Of a DNA stretch of 64,000 bases, positions 9,328-18,115 are shown piece by piece. Source of the stretch: Nitrospira sp. Lineage in GTDB: Bacteria > Nitrospirota > Nitrospiria > Nitrospirales > Nitrospiraceae. The stretch spans positions 1,170,501 through 1,234,500 of the forward strand of contig JARFXP010000001.1 in assembly GCA_029194675.1 (NCBI GenBank), given 5' to 3'. A model generated the notes under the pieces. It worked only from the letters and a program-made list of their open reading frames with translations. It was not told the DNA's origin and did not search any database. The stretch's first letter is position 1. The number at the start of each line of letters is the position of its first letter. Both the position numbers and the translations under genes were made by a program.

Positions 9328-10256
9328 AAAAGCCCCATCCTCGGTTGACGTTCAGCGACTCGCAATTTCGCGCTTCGCGACCTGGGATTCGCTTCACACT
9401 CTGCCTGAGAAGGAAGAACCGGTTTCTTGGTGAGTATGGAAAGGGCGGCTTCCGGTCCTTGCGAGAGGGACCGGAAAGCATGCTTGACGATACGGTCTTC
9501 GAGGGAATGAAAGGAGATTGCGCAGATTCTTCCCCTGGAGGCCAGCACTTCGGTTGCATCTCGAAGCGACGGCTCCAAGAAATCCATCTCATGATTCACC
9601 GCAATCCGTAGTGCCTGAAATGTCCGCGTTGCACAATGGATCCGTCCGTGGCGATAAGACGCCGGCACGGACCGAGCGATGATGGAAACGAGTGCTCCTG
9701 TGGTCTCGACCGGACGGTGTTGCCTGCCCTGCACGATTGCTCGAGCAATTCGCCTGGCATATCGCTCCTCTCCATGCTGAAAGATGATGTCCGCGAGCTC
9801 GTGTTCGGAACTGCGGTTCACCAGATCGGAGGCAGTTTCCCCGATCGTTTGGTCCATGCGCATGTCAAGCGGACCTTCTCGCTGAAAGCTGAACCCTCGC
9901 GATGGATCATCCAACTGTGGAGACGAAACCCCAAAATCGAAAAGCACACCATCGACCGTCGCGATTCCGGTTTCAGCAAGATGCGACTTCAAGTTCCGAA
10001 AATTCCCCTGTCGCAACACAACACGGTCTCCGAATCGGTTCAAACGCCGCCGACAGAAATCAATGGCTTGAGAATCTCGGTCCAGCCCTATGACCGTGGT
10101 CTTAACTGAGCTGGCTGTTAGGAGCATTTCTGCATGCCCACCATATCCCACCGTACAATCCAAAATCGTCCTTGATCGATCAGAAATAAGCCAGAAACAC
10201 ACTTCTTGTCCAAGCACAGGAACATGAAAGCCTTCGCTTGAATTACTATTTCCCAC
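9324..10256 (-). CDS. rsmH: RsmH (MraW), 16S rRNA m4C1402 methyltransferase
   Basis: SAM-dependent N4-methyltransferase acting on C1402 of 16S rRNA in the decoding centre. The N terminus HVPVLGQEV is followed by the SAM-binding motif DCTVGYGGHAEMLL. DGVLFDFGVSSPQLDDPSRGFSF and CAISFHSLEDRIVKHAF are RsmH signatures. The start is a GTG at 10256 with GGAG five bases upstream. It is the first gene of the cluster; no mraZ gene precedes it in this window, although a MraZ-box-like sequence overlaps its leader and start. Confidence 0.95.
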   Translation of the reverse strand: MGNSNSSEGFHVPVLGQEVCFWLISDRSRTILDCTVGYGGHAEMLLTASSVKTTVIGLDRDSQAIDFCRRRLNRFGDRVVLRQGNFRNLKSHLAETGIATVDGVLFDFGVSSPQLDDPSRGFSFQREGPLDMRMDQTIGETASDLVNRSSEHELADIIFQHGEERYARRIARAIVQGRQHRPVETTGALVSIIARSVPASYRHGRIHCATRTFQALRIAVNHEMDFLEPSLRDATEVLASRGRICAISFHSLEDRIVKHAFRSLSQGPEAALSILTKKPVLPSQAECEANPRSRSAKLRVAERQPRMGLL

Positions 10257-10275
10257 TACTCTCCACTTTTGCCCA
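10251..10275 (-). promoter_or_regulatory. MraZ-box-like triple repeat at the head of the dcw cluster
   Basis: Read on the minus strand there are three TGGNN units, TGGGC, TGGAG and TGGGA, each separated by exactly five bases (10-bp period). This matches the known MraZ operator architecture of TGGGN repeats with 5-nt spacers. It lies just downstream of the predicted -10 and overlaps the rsmH Shine-Dalgarno and GTG start. Two of the three units fit the consensus exactly. With no mraZ gene nearby, the site could serve a regulator encoded elsewhere or be fortuitous. Confidence 0.45.
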
Positions 10276-10285
10276 CGTCAAGCGA

Positions 10286-10313
10286 AGTATACTCGCGCAT
10301 TTTTGGTTGTCAA
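10286..10313 (-). promoter_or_regulatory. Sigma-70-type promoter for the dcw cluster
   Basis: On the minus strand a perfect TTGACA (10308-10313) is followed after 16 bp by TATACT (10286-10291). The expected transcription start is near 10279, about 25 bases before the rsmH GTG. It is the only strong promoter-like sequence seen upstream of the nine-gene cluster. Confidence 0.62.
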
Positions 10314-10516
10314 CTGACTTTTAAGTTACTTAGTGAGTTTAATGCAGATGCAGGAGAAAGGATAACCGACCACGTGGAACTGATCGGGCCCGATCAATTT
10401 GTTTTCAATTACAACAAGCTACGTCCCAGTCCTGTAGCCAGTACCGAAATATTCCTAGCCCATCCGACTCGTAGAGTTTCGTTGACTTCAAGGAGTTTCG
10501 ATTAGAGAATGCTTTC

Positions 10517-11587
10517 ATGTATACCTGTCATTCGATTTGCTCATACTCAAGACAGTTCCTGTTCCTCATCGTTCCGTTCGTCTGTTTAGAACAGGCCGTT
10601 GCAAAGGATTTCAATCCTAATAATCCGCTCAACCAGCCGGCACCGATCTATTGGTGCTCAAGCAAGACGCCCGACCAGCAGATTTCGACGAAAAAGAGCT
10701 CGGAGTGCGAGGCACTCTACGACCAACAGGCGGCAGAATCTTTCAGAGAAAGTGCACGCCAACAGGGATTCGATCTCCCCGACCGAGATCCGATAAAGAT
10801 CGTGGACTTGCAGAATGTAGCCTCCAAATTTTCAGGTCGCTATCGGGCGTTTGTCTCATGCTGCCTGACCGAGAGTGACGCCCCGGAACAAATCGTTAAC
10901 CTAATCGATGAAGCTAACCACATACTCAAAGCCGTACAACAAAAGGGCATTTTCAATTCCACCGGATTCGGTGTGGGATCTGGAAACTCCGGATTAGGCG
11001 GGGGCCCCGGACAAAGCCCGAAGCTCGGCACGTTTGCTCGACAATTCACGCTCAGCGAGATTGTCGGAACCGTCGCACAAGCACGTGCAAAACTGTTTCG
11101 ACTCAAGGGACACCTGGATAAATTGAACGAGGCACAGCAAGGTCTCAGCGAAGTCGACTATGAAGCCAGCGGCCGAGCCAAAGCGCAGATCCAAGCGGAT
11201 GAAGAGACGATCAAGAAGGAGTTCAAAGCCAAAAGTCCGCCATCGTCAGCACCGACCGGGATGGAGATTCAAGACACGACATTGCGCTCACGCATTGGAG
11301 GAGACATCGAGGACACCAAGTTGAATTCACACTTCGGTGCGGACATCGGAGCCTCGGTATCTCCCTATAGCAATGTGGCAGAGTCACTTCGCCCGCGGAG
11401 AGGGGAGGATGTACAGGACAGCCAACTCCCGCATCGGCCAGGGACGGACATACAGGACACCACCATGCCCAGCAGCATCGGCTTCGAAGTCGACCGCGCC
11501 CAAAATCGTGACGGAACTTCCGCACTTCCGCAACGCGGAGTCGGTGCCTCTATCGGAGACTCCGACCTGAACAGCCGGAGACGATAG
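10517..11587 (+). CDS. Secreted protein of unknown function with C-terminal short repeats
   Basis: This 356-residue protein was not recognised. Residues about 12-29 (RQFLFLIVPFVCLEQAVA) look like a signal peptide cleaved after AVA. The middle is helical and charged, with a Gly/Ser-rich linker around residues 150-170. From about residue 248 to the end there are degenerate units of roughly 15 residues with the pattern G-x-[DE]-[IV]-[QE]-D-[ST]-x-[LM], for example MEIQDTTLRSRIG, DIEDTKLNSHFG, DVQDSQLPHRPG and DIQDTTMPSSIG. It lies divergently from the dcw cluster and converges on the next gene. Confidence 0.7.
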   Translation: MYTCHSICSYSRQFLFLIVPFVCLEQAVAKDFNPNNPLNQPAPIYWCSSKTPDQQISTKKSSECEALYDQQAAESFRESARQQGFDLPDRDPIKIVDLQNVASKFSGRYRAFVSCCLTESDAPEQIVNLIDEANHILKAVQQKGIFNSTGFGVGSGNSGLGGGPGQSPKLGTFARQFTLSEIVGTVAQARAKLFRLKGHLDKLNEAQQGLSEVDYEASGRAKAQIQADEETIKKEFKAKSPPSSAPTGMEIQDTTLRSRIGGDIEDTKLNSHFGADIGASVSPYSNVAESLRPRRGEDVQDSQLPHRPGTDIQDTTMPSSIGFEVDRAQNRDGTSALPQRGVGASIGDSDLNSRRR

Positions 11588-11595
11588 CCCCATGC

Positions 11596-12618
11596 TTACG
11601 ACTTACCCACAAGCGCGGGCATCGCCTCCCAAGTCTCCCCCGCATCTTTGCTGCGATACAAACCGCTGCCGTTCGTGCCGGCATAGAAGACCTTCGACTC
11701 CGTCGCACTTTGTGCGATTGTTCTGACGTTTGTGGTCACAAGCCCACTGTTCATCAGCTTCCACATCACACCGCCATCCTCGCTGCGATGCACTCCATCG
11801 CGCCCCGTTATGTAGATCACGTCTCGACGCGTTCGATCCAGCACCATGGCAACAATCATCTGGTCGGCAAGCGACTCTCCGATTCGCTTCCAAGACCTGG
11901 CCGCATCCGTTGATTTATACAGCCCCGCGAGCGTGGCCGCATAGATGGTATCGGGCTCGTATGGATCGACCAGGACCGAAGTAACATTCAGCGCCCGCGA
12001 CGTTTTCAGCATATCCGGTGGAACTAAACCGTTGTTCACTTTTTCCCAACGGCCGGCTTGGTCTATCGACTTGTAGACGCCGCCGCTGGTGCCGGCGTAC
12101 AGAATGGAAGGTCTGGTCGGATCCATGCCCAGCGTCACAACCATCAATACCTCTTTCATCCCTTCCATTTTCTTCGTCCAATGCTCACCGCCGTTCTTGG
12201 TTTCAAACACGCCCATCGTCGTGGCAAGGAAGATGTGTTGCGCATCGGCCGGATCGAAGAGAAACTGATTCACCACGGAGGTGATTGTCGCATCATCAAG
12301 CCCGGAACGCATCGAGGTCCAGCGCTGCCCACCGTCATGGCTCTTATAGACGGCATCGCCCTTCGTCCCTGCATAGACCGTCGCGGGATAAACAGGATCG
12401 ATCGCCATGGCGATCACACGGGAGTAACTCATTCCTTTGGACAGATTCGTCCATGTCTGCCCGCCGTCACGAGTCTTATAGATATAGTCGTTCGTCGCCA
12501 CATACATGATATCCGGATTCTTCGGATGGAGTTGAATGACGACGATTGCATCGCTGCGATCGCAGCCGCAGAGCGCGACAACCAAAAGGAAAAGTAGACA
12601 GGATGGCAGCCGCCACAT
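11596..12618 (-). CDS. Lipoprotein with BNR/sortilin-type beta-propeller repeats
   Basis: The N terminus has a hydrophobic signal ending in a lipobox-like VALCGC, so the protein is probably a lipoprotein. The body repeats the BNR/YCF48-type motif: YKTRDGGQTW, YKSHDGGQRW, FETKNGGEHW, YKSIDQAGRW, YKSTDAARSW, HRSEDGGVMW and YRSKDAGETW. These seven units, spaced by roughly 40-45 residues, fit a seven-bladed propeller. Each is preceded by a D-x-x-YAGT strand. The ATG at 12618 (MWRLPSCLLFLL) is preferred to one 13 codons upstream. The substrate or partner cannot be deduced. Confidence 0.82.
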   Translation of the reverse strand: MWRLPSCLLFLLVVALCGCDRSDAIVVIQLHPKNPDIMYVATNDYIYKTRDGGQTWTNLSKGMSYSRVIAMAIDPVYPATVYAGTKGDAVYKSHDGGQRWTSMRSGLDDATITSVVNQFLFDPADAQHIFLATTMGVFETKNGGEHWTKKMEGMKEVLMVVTLGMDPTRPSILYAGTSGGVYKSIDQAGRWEKVNNGLVPPDMLKTSRALNVTSVLVDPYEPDTIYAATLAGLYKSTDAARSWKRIGESLADQMIVAMVLDRTRRDVIYITGRDGVHRSEDGGVMWKLMNSGLVTTNVRTIAQSATESKVFYAGTNGSGLYRSKDAGETWEAMPALVGKS

Positions 12619-12701
12619 GAGCAGGCACCTTAACCTAGGAATCTCCGTGGTGCGCACTCGGTGAGCACGGAAACCGACACGGGTGCCGTTCCATTCTTCA
12701 C

Positions 12702-13199
12702 TCAGCGATAATTCGTAAACTGCAAGTCGATGCCGAAATCTTCGCCCTTTAAGAACGCGATCGCGGACTGCAATTCATCCTTGCTCTTGCCCAACACCCG
12801 CACTTGTTCACCCTGAATTTGCGCTTGGACTTTCAGTTTGGAATCTTTGACCGCTTTGGTGATCTCTTTCGCTTTGTCCGAGGCAAGTCCACTCTGAATT
12901 TTGGCCACTTGCCGCACAGTCCCGCTCAATGCCGGCTCAATCGCGCCCTGTGTGAACGCTTTCAGCGATACGCCGCGTTTCACACATTTGGCCTTGATAA
13001 TTTCCTGCACCGCCTTCAGCTTGTACTCATCATCCGAAACGACGGCCAACTCTTTTTCCTTTTCCTTCAGCGTGATCTCCGTCTTCGAGTCCTTGAAGTC
13101 AAACCGCTGCTTGATCTCCTTCGTCGCCTGATCCAATGCGTTCTTCAGCTCTTGCATATTCACTTCCGACACCACGTCGAATGAAAACTGATCAGCCAC
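12702..13199 (-). CDS. yajQ: YajQ-family nucleotide/c-di-GMP-binding protein
   Basis: The 165-residue protein starts MADQFSFDVVSEVNMQELKNA and ends with GEDFGIDLQFTNYR, the family's characteristic termini. FDFKDSKTEI, RGVSLKAFTQGAIE and IQGEQVRVLGKSKDELQ are also diagnostic. Members of this two-ferredoxin-fold family bind nucleotides, and some bind c-di-GMP and act as co-regulators. That is of interest beside the many PilZ genes in the window. It is a monocistronic gene with no obvious operon partner. Confidence 0.93.
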   Translation of the reverse strand: MADQFSFDVVSEVNMQELKNALDQATKEIKQRFDFKDSKTEITLKEKEKELAVVSDDEYKLKAVQEIIKAKCVKRGVSLKAFTQGAIEPALSGTVRQVAKIQSGLASDKAKEITKAVKDSKLKVQAQIQGEQVRVLGKSKDELQSAIAFLKGEDFGIDLQFTNYR

Positions 13200-13346
13200 A
13201 ACTGCCTCCTTCTGTTACTTTCTAATTCCAAAGAGCGTCCTGGTCGATCTCCTACTGCGCGCATGCACCGAGCAGCTCCCTTAACTGATGAATATGATAA
13301 ACCTTGTGTGCAGGGTGCGCGAGCACGGGAGATTGGCCAGGGCGCT

Positions 13347-15353
13347 CTAACAGCACCCGGTCCCATGCGGCAACTTAAAGCCCTTCTCAGCATCGCAATG
13401 GATTGCCGTCTGCATCCGCCCTGCTGACCCTCCACCCGCCAACACCACTACCTCGCTGCTCGTAAACGGCTTCTTCAAGACCACATAGCCATACCACTGC
13501 CTGATACTGTCGCTCAAGACAACCAAACCCAGCACCGCCACCAGTGCTACCAACACCGCGTCCAGATAGAGGGCAAAGGCCTGTCCCGCCGCCAATGATC
13601 CGGCTTTCTTCAAGAACATCCAAAACATTTCGTAAGATCCAGTCAATGTAATCACGCCCACGAAAAGCATCGGCAGCGCCGTCACCCAGAGGTAGGGAGA
13701 CTTCCACATCTTGATCAACACTGTCGTCCCAATGCAGAGCGCCAGCATACCCAGCAGCTGATTCGCGGCACCGAACATCGGCCAAATCGTCGAAATGCTC
13801 CCTGTTCCGATCAAATAGGCCCAGGCTCCCACGACCAGACCACTGCTCAATATAACGCCCGGCACCCAATTCATTCGGCGAAAGGGCGCATAGACCCGCC
13901 CCGTCATTTCTTGGATGAGATACCGTGCTACGCGCGTTCCCGTATCAATCGTCGTCAGGATGAATAACGCCTCGAACACCAGCGCGAATTGATACCAATA
14001 GGCCATCAAGCCAGACATGCCGGGTAGTGCGGAAAAGATGGACGCCATGCCGACCGCCAACGACACAGCTCCACCCGGGCGTCCGGCAACATCAACTTCG
14101 ACCAATTGAGACAACTCGGCAATCCGCGACGGTACAAAACCCATGGCCGTCAGCGCATCCCAATCCAATGTCGTATTAATCGCCAGATAGTCGCCGGGAA
14201 TCAGCACCGAGGCCGCGATCAACGCCATCACACCGACGAAACTTTCCAGCAACATCGCTGCATACCCCACCACCGCTTGCGATTCCTTCTCGATCATCTT
14301 GGGCGTTGTGCCGGACGACACCAAGGAGTGGAAACCTGAGATCGCCCCGCAGGCAATCGTGATGAAGAGAAAGGGGAAGAGCGTGCCTGGGATAATCGGA
14401 CCGCCACCATTTGCAAACGTCGTGACGCGCGGCATCTCGATCGTCGGTGCCATGAGGATGACGCCGAACCCGAGCAGAAACACGACTCCAAGCTTCATGA
14501 AGGTCGAGAGATAGCCGCGCGGCACCAGCAGCATCCAGCCTGGTAACACCGAGGCGAGAAAGCCATAGCCGGCCAACAGCCAGACCAGCGCCGGCTTGTC
14601 GAACTCGAAGAGCCACGCATAGGATGATTGAGCGACCACGCGGCCAAAGAACACTGCGGCCAGTAATAGAACGATACCGAGCACCGACACTTCCGCGATT
14701 GCGCCTGGGCGAAACCTCTGGAGATAAAAGCCCATGAGGAAACCGATCGGGATCGTCATCGCGATCGTAAACGTACCCCAGGCATTGTGATAGAGGGCAT
14801 TCACGACGGCAAACCCCAAACCCGCCAACGCGACTACCACGATAAAGAGCACTGCCACCGCAGTTGCCGTCCCGGTGATGGAACCCAATTCATCGTGCGC
14901 AATCTCGGGGAGGGAGCGCCCGTTGCGCCTCATGGAAGCCACTAGGATAATGAAGTCCTGGACCGCGCCAGCGAGCACCGCGCCAATCACCAGCCAGAGA
15001 AAACCGGGCATGAATCCGAATTGCGCGGCCAAGACCGGACCAAGCAAGGGCCCCGCCCCTGCAATCGCAGCAAAGTGGTGGCCGAAGAGCACGACCTTGT
15101 TGGTGGGGTGAAAATTCACGCCGTCGTTCAACCGCACCGCCGGCGTCACGTGTTGATTGTTCAGTCCAACGACTTGCTTGGCCAGCCATCGCCCATAGAA
15201 CCGATAGGCCAGCACATAGATACAAGCAGCTGCAACGACCAGCCAGAGCCCATTCACCTTCTCAGAAGGATTAACAGCACCGACAACGTGGGCAAGCGCG
15301 AGCGCACCAAGCACGGAAAGCAACAGCCAGAGCAGACTCACTGCCGCGTTCAT
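13347..15353 (-). CDS. cstA: CstA-family carbon-starvation / peptide or pyruvate transporter
   Basis: Large polytopic membrane protein with at least sixteen hydrophobic segments. The CstA N domain includes NDGVNFHPTNKVVLFGHHFAAIAGAGPLLGP in the first third (a conserved signature) and GFHSLVSSGTTPKMIEKE in the middle. In enterobacteria CstA/BtsT proteins import peptides or pyruvate; the substrate here is unknown. The preferred start is the ATG at 15353 (MNAAVSLLWLLL) or 15362; the open frame upstream is non-hydrophobic and unlike the family. Confidence 0.9.
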   Translation of the reverse strand: MNAAVSLLWLLLSVLGALALAHVVGAVNPSEKVNGLWLVVAAACIYVLAYRFYGRWLAKQVVGLNNQHVTPAVRLNDGVNFHPTNKVVLFGHHFAAIAGAGPLLGPVLAAQFGFMPGFLWLVIGAVLAGAVQDFIILVASMRRNGRSLPEIAHDELGSITGTATAVAVLFIVVVALAGLGFAVVNALYHNAWGTFTIAMTIPIGFLMGFYLQRFRPGAIAEVSVLGIVLLLAAVFFGRVVAQSSYAWLFEFDKPALVWLLAGYGFLASVLPGWMLLVPRGYLSTFMKLGVVFLLGFGVILMAPTIEMPRVTTFANGGGPIIPGTLFPFLFITIACGAISGFHSLVSSGTTPKMIEKESQAVVGYAAMLLESFVGVMALIAASVLIPGDYLAINTTLDWDALTAMGFVPSRIAELSQLVEVDVAGRPGGAVSLAVGMASIFSALPGMSGLMAYWYQFALVFEALFILTTIDTGTRVARYLIQEMTGRVYAPFRRMNWVPGVILSSGLVVGAWAYLIGTGSISTIWPMFGAANQLLGMLALCIGTTVLIKMWKSPYLWVTALPMLFVGVITLTGSYEMFWMFLKKAGSLAAGQAFALYLDAVLVALVAVLGLVVLSDSIRQWYGYVVLKKPFTSSEVVVLAGGGSAGRMQTAIHCDAEKGFKLPHGTGCC

Positions 15354-15619
15354 GCGCGGCATAGTACCACAACCATCTAAGTCTGTACTCTCTTCTCGCA
15401 CTTGCAGGTTGCGAAGGACAGCATCACTCTGTATGGTGACAAGAGCTGTCCATTCGCCACTCATGTGTAGACCTTTCCCTATGATCCCACAGGACGCCGC
15501 GCAATCAGCCACCGCTGCCGCACGGCGCTCGCGGCCTGCGGCTGGAGCCGATAGCCCCGTCCACGCCTCGGCGCGCGTCTGGTCCTTGCAAGTCGTTGGC
15601 TGGAAGGACCGGTGATCTC

Positions 15620-16042
15620 ATGGGCATGCTATCAGCGATACGCTTTGAATCAGGCTTCCTCAACGTAGAGGCAATGGGGAAGTTTTCGTTAGCAGAGGCT
15701 AAACGAAACTTTGTAGAAATCCTTGAGGCTGTTGCCCGGCACAATACCAAGAGAGTGTTCTTTGATGGCCGGAAGCTCGTCGGAAAACCTGAAACCATGG
15801 AACGCTTCTATTTCGGCGAATTCGTCGCGCACACGATCAGGGACTTTGCACAACGGGGTGTTTCCCCTTCCACACAATTCGCCTATGTACTAAAAGAACC
15901 AGTGCTTGACCCGCGGAGGTTCGGCGAAACCGTTGCAGTGAACCGTGGCATGCTTCTCAAGGCGTTCGATAAGCCTGAAGACGCGCTCCGATGGCTTGGA
16001 ATATCACAAGCCACCAAGCCGGATGCAGGCGATGGCAAATAG
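15620..16042 (+). CDS. Small conserved protein, possibly STAS/SpoIIAA-like
   Basis: About 140 residues. The pattern of strands and helices (FLNVEAMGKFSLAEAKRNF, then KRVFFDGRKLVGKPETMER, then TQFAYVLKEP) resembles small SpoIIAA/STAS-like proteins that recur in environmental bacteria. The fold assignment is inference from pattern, not from a specific motif. The ATG at 15620 is chosen among several starts (TTG 15596, ATG 15626). No functional partner is adjacent. Confidence 0.6.
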   Translation: MGMLSAIRFESGFLNVEAMGKFSLAEAKRNFVEILEAVARHNTKRVFFDGRKLVGKPETMERFYFGEFVAHTIRDFAQRGVSPSTQFAYVLKEPVLDPRRFGETVAVNRGMLLKAFDKPEDALRWLGISQATKPDAGDGK

Positions 16043-16159
16043 CCGCGCCCGATCCGGGTCGATGGACCGCCACTCCGTTAGGGCCAGGGCCGGGCAGCTC
16101 TTACACGAACGCGATATAGCCCTCCGGCTCTTCTTGAAATACGGCAGTCAATTGCTCTT

Positions 16160-16522
16160 TCACAAGAGAGAATTTTCCTTAGGAGTGGAATAGACCAGAT
16201 TGGGTAGAAGTAAGCCCGCAACGAGCCTCGACCTGCTTGCCCTCAAGAGGCATTGATGCGTATGGGGGATCAGGCTCAAAATGCCCCTGGTCTTCGCAAG
16301 GAGTTTTAGGTCGCCCTCCGTGAGATCGTATTCTCCCCCGGGGCCTATCGCTTCCGCCGCCGCGATCGTCAAGATCGGTCTGATCCGCTTCCCACCGCCA
16401 GCAGACTGTAGCGCATGCTTTCGTGCAAGGTTGTCGGTGGGGTAACAGACGGGGGTGCGACGAGATCGAGAAATCGATCGACATCGAATCGTTTCTGTTC
16501 GGAATACTCCTCGATGTTCATA
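16160..16522 (-). pseudogene. Remnant of a farnesyl/geranylgeranyl diphosphate synthase gene (ispA-like)
   Basis: The minus strand from the ATG at 16522 reads MNIEEYSEQKRFDVDRFLD, a normal start for bacterial IspA. It continues to HESMRYSLLA and then, one base out of frame, GGKRIRPILTIAAAEAIG, the family's GGKRxRP signature. Shortly after, LIPHTHQCLLRAS matches the later family motif that normally reads IHxHKTGALLRAS. The DDxxD region and most of the enzyme are missing. So at least one frameshift and a large internal deletion are visible, and the gene cannot be functional. Confidence 0.75.
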
Positions 16523-16704
16523 TAGTCTGTATTCCTGAGAACTCCTCAACTCGCACGGAGAACAACCAACGATGGGGGATGAGTCAAACGGTAGAAGTGA
16601 TCAACCAGCATCCGTCCTAGATGAGTCTTGACGGAATTACTGGATCAGCGGAGAATGCGCCGCGTTTCATCAGCGCCTGTCCGGCTGAGTGATCATTTAC
16701 GCCT

Positions 16705-17496
16705 ATGAGCGACCTGTCTAATGTAATGGCGAAACTCTCCGGAATTCGGAAGGCCATCGCCGCTGTAATGAGCGAGAACGTAAGCAGAAACCGAAGTGGG
16801 GGGCAAGTTCTCACTCGGGCGAATTTCCGCCCGGAGCTGGTTCAACACTACTTTGCTCAGGCCGCCGGTCACCTTGAGACACTAAAGAAGCTACTTCCCG
16901 ATCTCTATGCCGACTTCCAACCCATAGAGACTGAGCCCGATACTACGATGGTCTCTACTGTCCCGGGACAGCCCGCACCTGTGCATTTCTCTCGTGCACA
17001 GGTCGAGCGCCTCGTTCGCGATATTGATCAAGTCTTTGAGATACGTGCGAACAGTGAGCTGGAACAACCTAAGCAAGAGGCAGCTCGACGCGTTTTCATT
17101 ACCCATGGGCGTTCGAATGACTGGCGGGCTGTACAAGCGTTTATCGAAAAAGATGTAGAGCTGCTGACCATCGAGCTTGCGCAGGAACCAAATCTGGGCC
17201 GAACAATTATTGAGAAACTGATCGAGAATGCTGCTCGGTGTGACAGTGCTGTCATCGTGATGACTGGTGACGATGTTGCGAATGAGGACGAGGCTCGGGT
17301 TCGCGAGAACGTGATGCACGAGATCGGTTTTTTTCAGGGCCGCTATGGTAGAAATCTTGTCGTCTTGCTGCATGAGGATGGAGTAAACATCCCTACAAAC
17401 TTATCCGGGGTGGCTTACATCCCCTTTCCGAAAAACAACATTGAAGCGGGATTACACGTGCTACAGCGAGAGCTAAAAGCTATCTACAAGTTCTGA
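16705..17496 (+). CDS. TIR-like nucleotide-binding protein, probable defence effector
   Basis: 263 residues. The last ~140 form the TIR-like domain of predicted nucleotide-binding proteins (CAP12/Pycsar-effector type). Visible landmarks are RRVFITHGRSNDW at the start of the domain, NLGRTIIEKLIENAARCDSA with the expected catalytic glutamate, VIVMTGDDVA, RENVMHEIGFFQGRYG and GVAYIPF. Residues 1-110 are a separate helical region of unknown role. Relatives act as NAD-degrading effectors in cyclic-nucleotide immune systems, but no cyclase or other partner gene is seen nearby. It sits between a decayed ispA fragment and a toxin-antitoxin pair, which suggests acquired DNA. Confidence 0.82.
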   Translation: MSDLSNVMAKLSGIRKAIAAVMSENVSRNRSGGQVLTRANFRPELVQHYFAQAAGHLETLKKLLPDLYADFQPIETEPDTTMVSTVPGQPAPVHFSRAQVERLVRDIDQVFEIRANSELEQPKQEAARRVFITHGRSNDWRAVQAFIEKDVELLTIELAQEPNLGRTIIEKLIENAARCDSAVIVMTGDDVANEDEARVRENVMHEIGFFQGRYGRNLVVLLHEDGVNIPTNLSGVAYIPFPKNNIEAGLHVLQRELKAIYKF

Positions 17497-17779
17497 ATTT
17501 TGACGATTCTTCTTCCATTATGGAGAATTACGACTGGCGTTTCGAGGCGGCGTCTGCCATCTCCCGGTTTGGGGGAACCAACACAATGCCATCGTGCAGG
17601 ACGATCCCGATCGCTGACGAGGAGAAACAATGGGATCGGAAATAGTTTTCTGATTGCTCGTCGTGATGACATTACGCCTAGCCCCAATATGTTCACGGCT
17701 CACGCACTCCCCGATTCGCATCGCGCAGCGGCCACCGTTCTCTCAATTTGACGGCATCCCTTCTGCCACTATATGATCA
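17497..17779. other. Spacer without a recognisable gene
   Basis: Between the TIR-like gene and the toxin-antitoxin operon. Short open frames exist on both strands, but none has a convincing start, ribosome-binding site or known motif. A stretch on the minus strand (HDGIVLVPPNREMADA, around 17530-17600) looks faintly protein-like and may be debris of an older gene. Confidence 0.4.
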
Positions 17780-17797
17780 TGACCAGAATTATGGTCA
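17780..17797. promoter_or_regulatory. Inverted repeat, likely operator of the toxin-antitoxin operon
   Basis: TGACCA, six bases, TGGTCA: a perfect 6-bp inverted repeat ending 21 bp before the antitoxin ATG. Antitoxins of the Phd/YefM class normally autorepress by binding such palindromes at their own promoter. The assignment is positional. Confidence 0.5.
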
Positions 17798-17818
17798 ATA
17801 TTGAGAACGAGGTTGGTT

Positions 17819-18115
17819 ATGGCAAAAACATTACCGTTGTCGGAGGTGAAAACCCGCTTGCCGGAGCTTGTGACGGCGGTGCAAGAGCGCGAAGAGGAAG
17901 TGGTCGTGACGAAGAACGGCCGTCCGGCTGCCGTTCTGATCAATGTTGACGAGTACACTCGCCTCAAGGAAACGTTGGATGTCCTCAGCGATCCCGCGCT
18001 TATGAGTCAAATTGCCGAGAGCTGGGCGTTTTATAGGAGGAAGAACAACGGGCTGTCGTTTGAGGATGTGTTCGGCGAACCCTTGACGCCCAACAAGAAA
18101 CGCCGCTCGGCGTGA
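17819..18115 (+). CDS. Antitoxin of the Phd/YefM family
   Basis: 98 residues from the ATG at 17819. The N-terminal region MAKTLPLSEVKTRLPELV followed by EEEVVVTKNGRPAAVLINVDEY is the Phd/YefM DNA-binding fold signature (strand-helix, then VTKNGRPxAVL). The acidic C-terminal part would wrap the toxin. The stop overlaps the downstream toxin start (GTGA), so the pair is translationally coupled. A palindrome immediately upstream is the probable autorepression site. Confidence 0.9.
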   Translation: MAKTLPLSEVKTRLPELVTAVQEREEEVVVTKNGRPAAVLINVDEYTRLKETLDVLSDPALMSQIAESWAFYRRKNNGLSFEDVFGEPLTPNKKRRSA

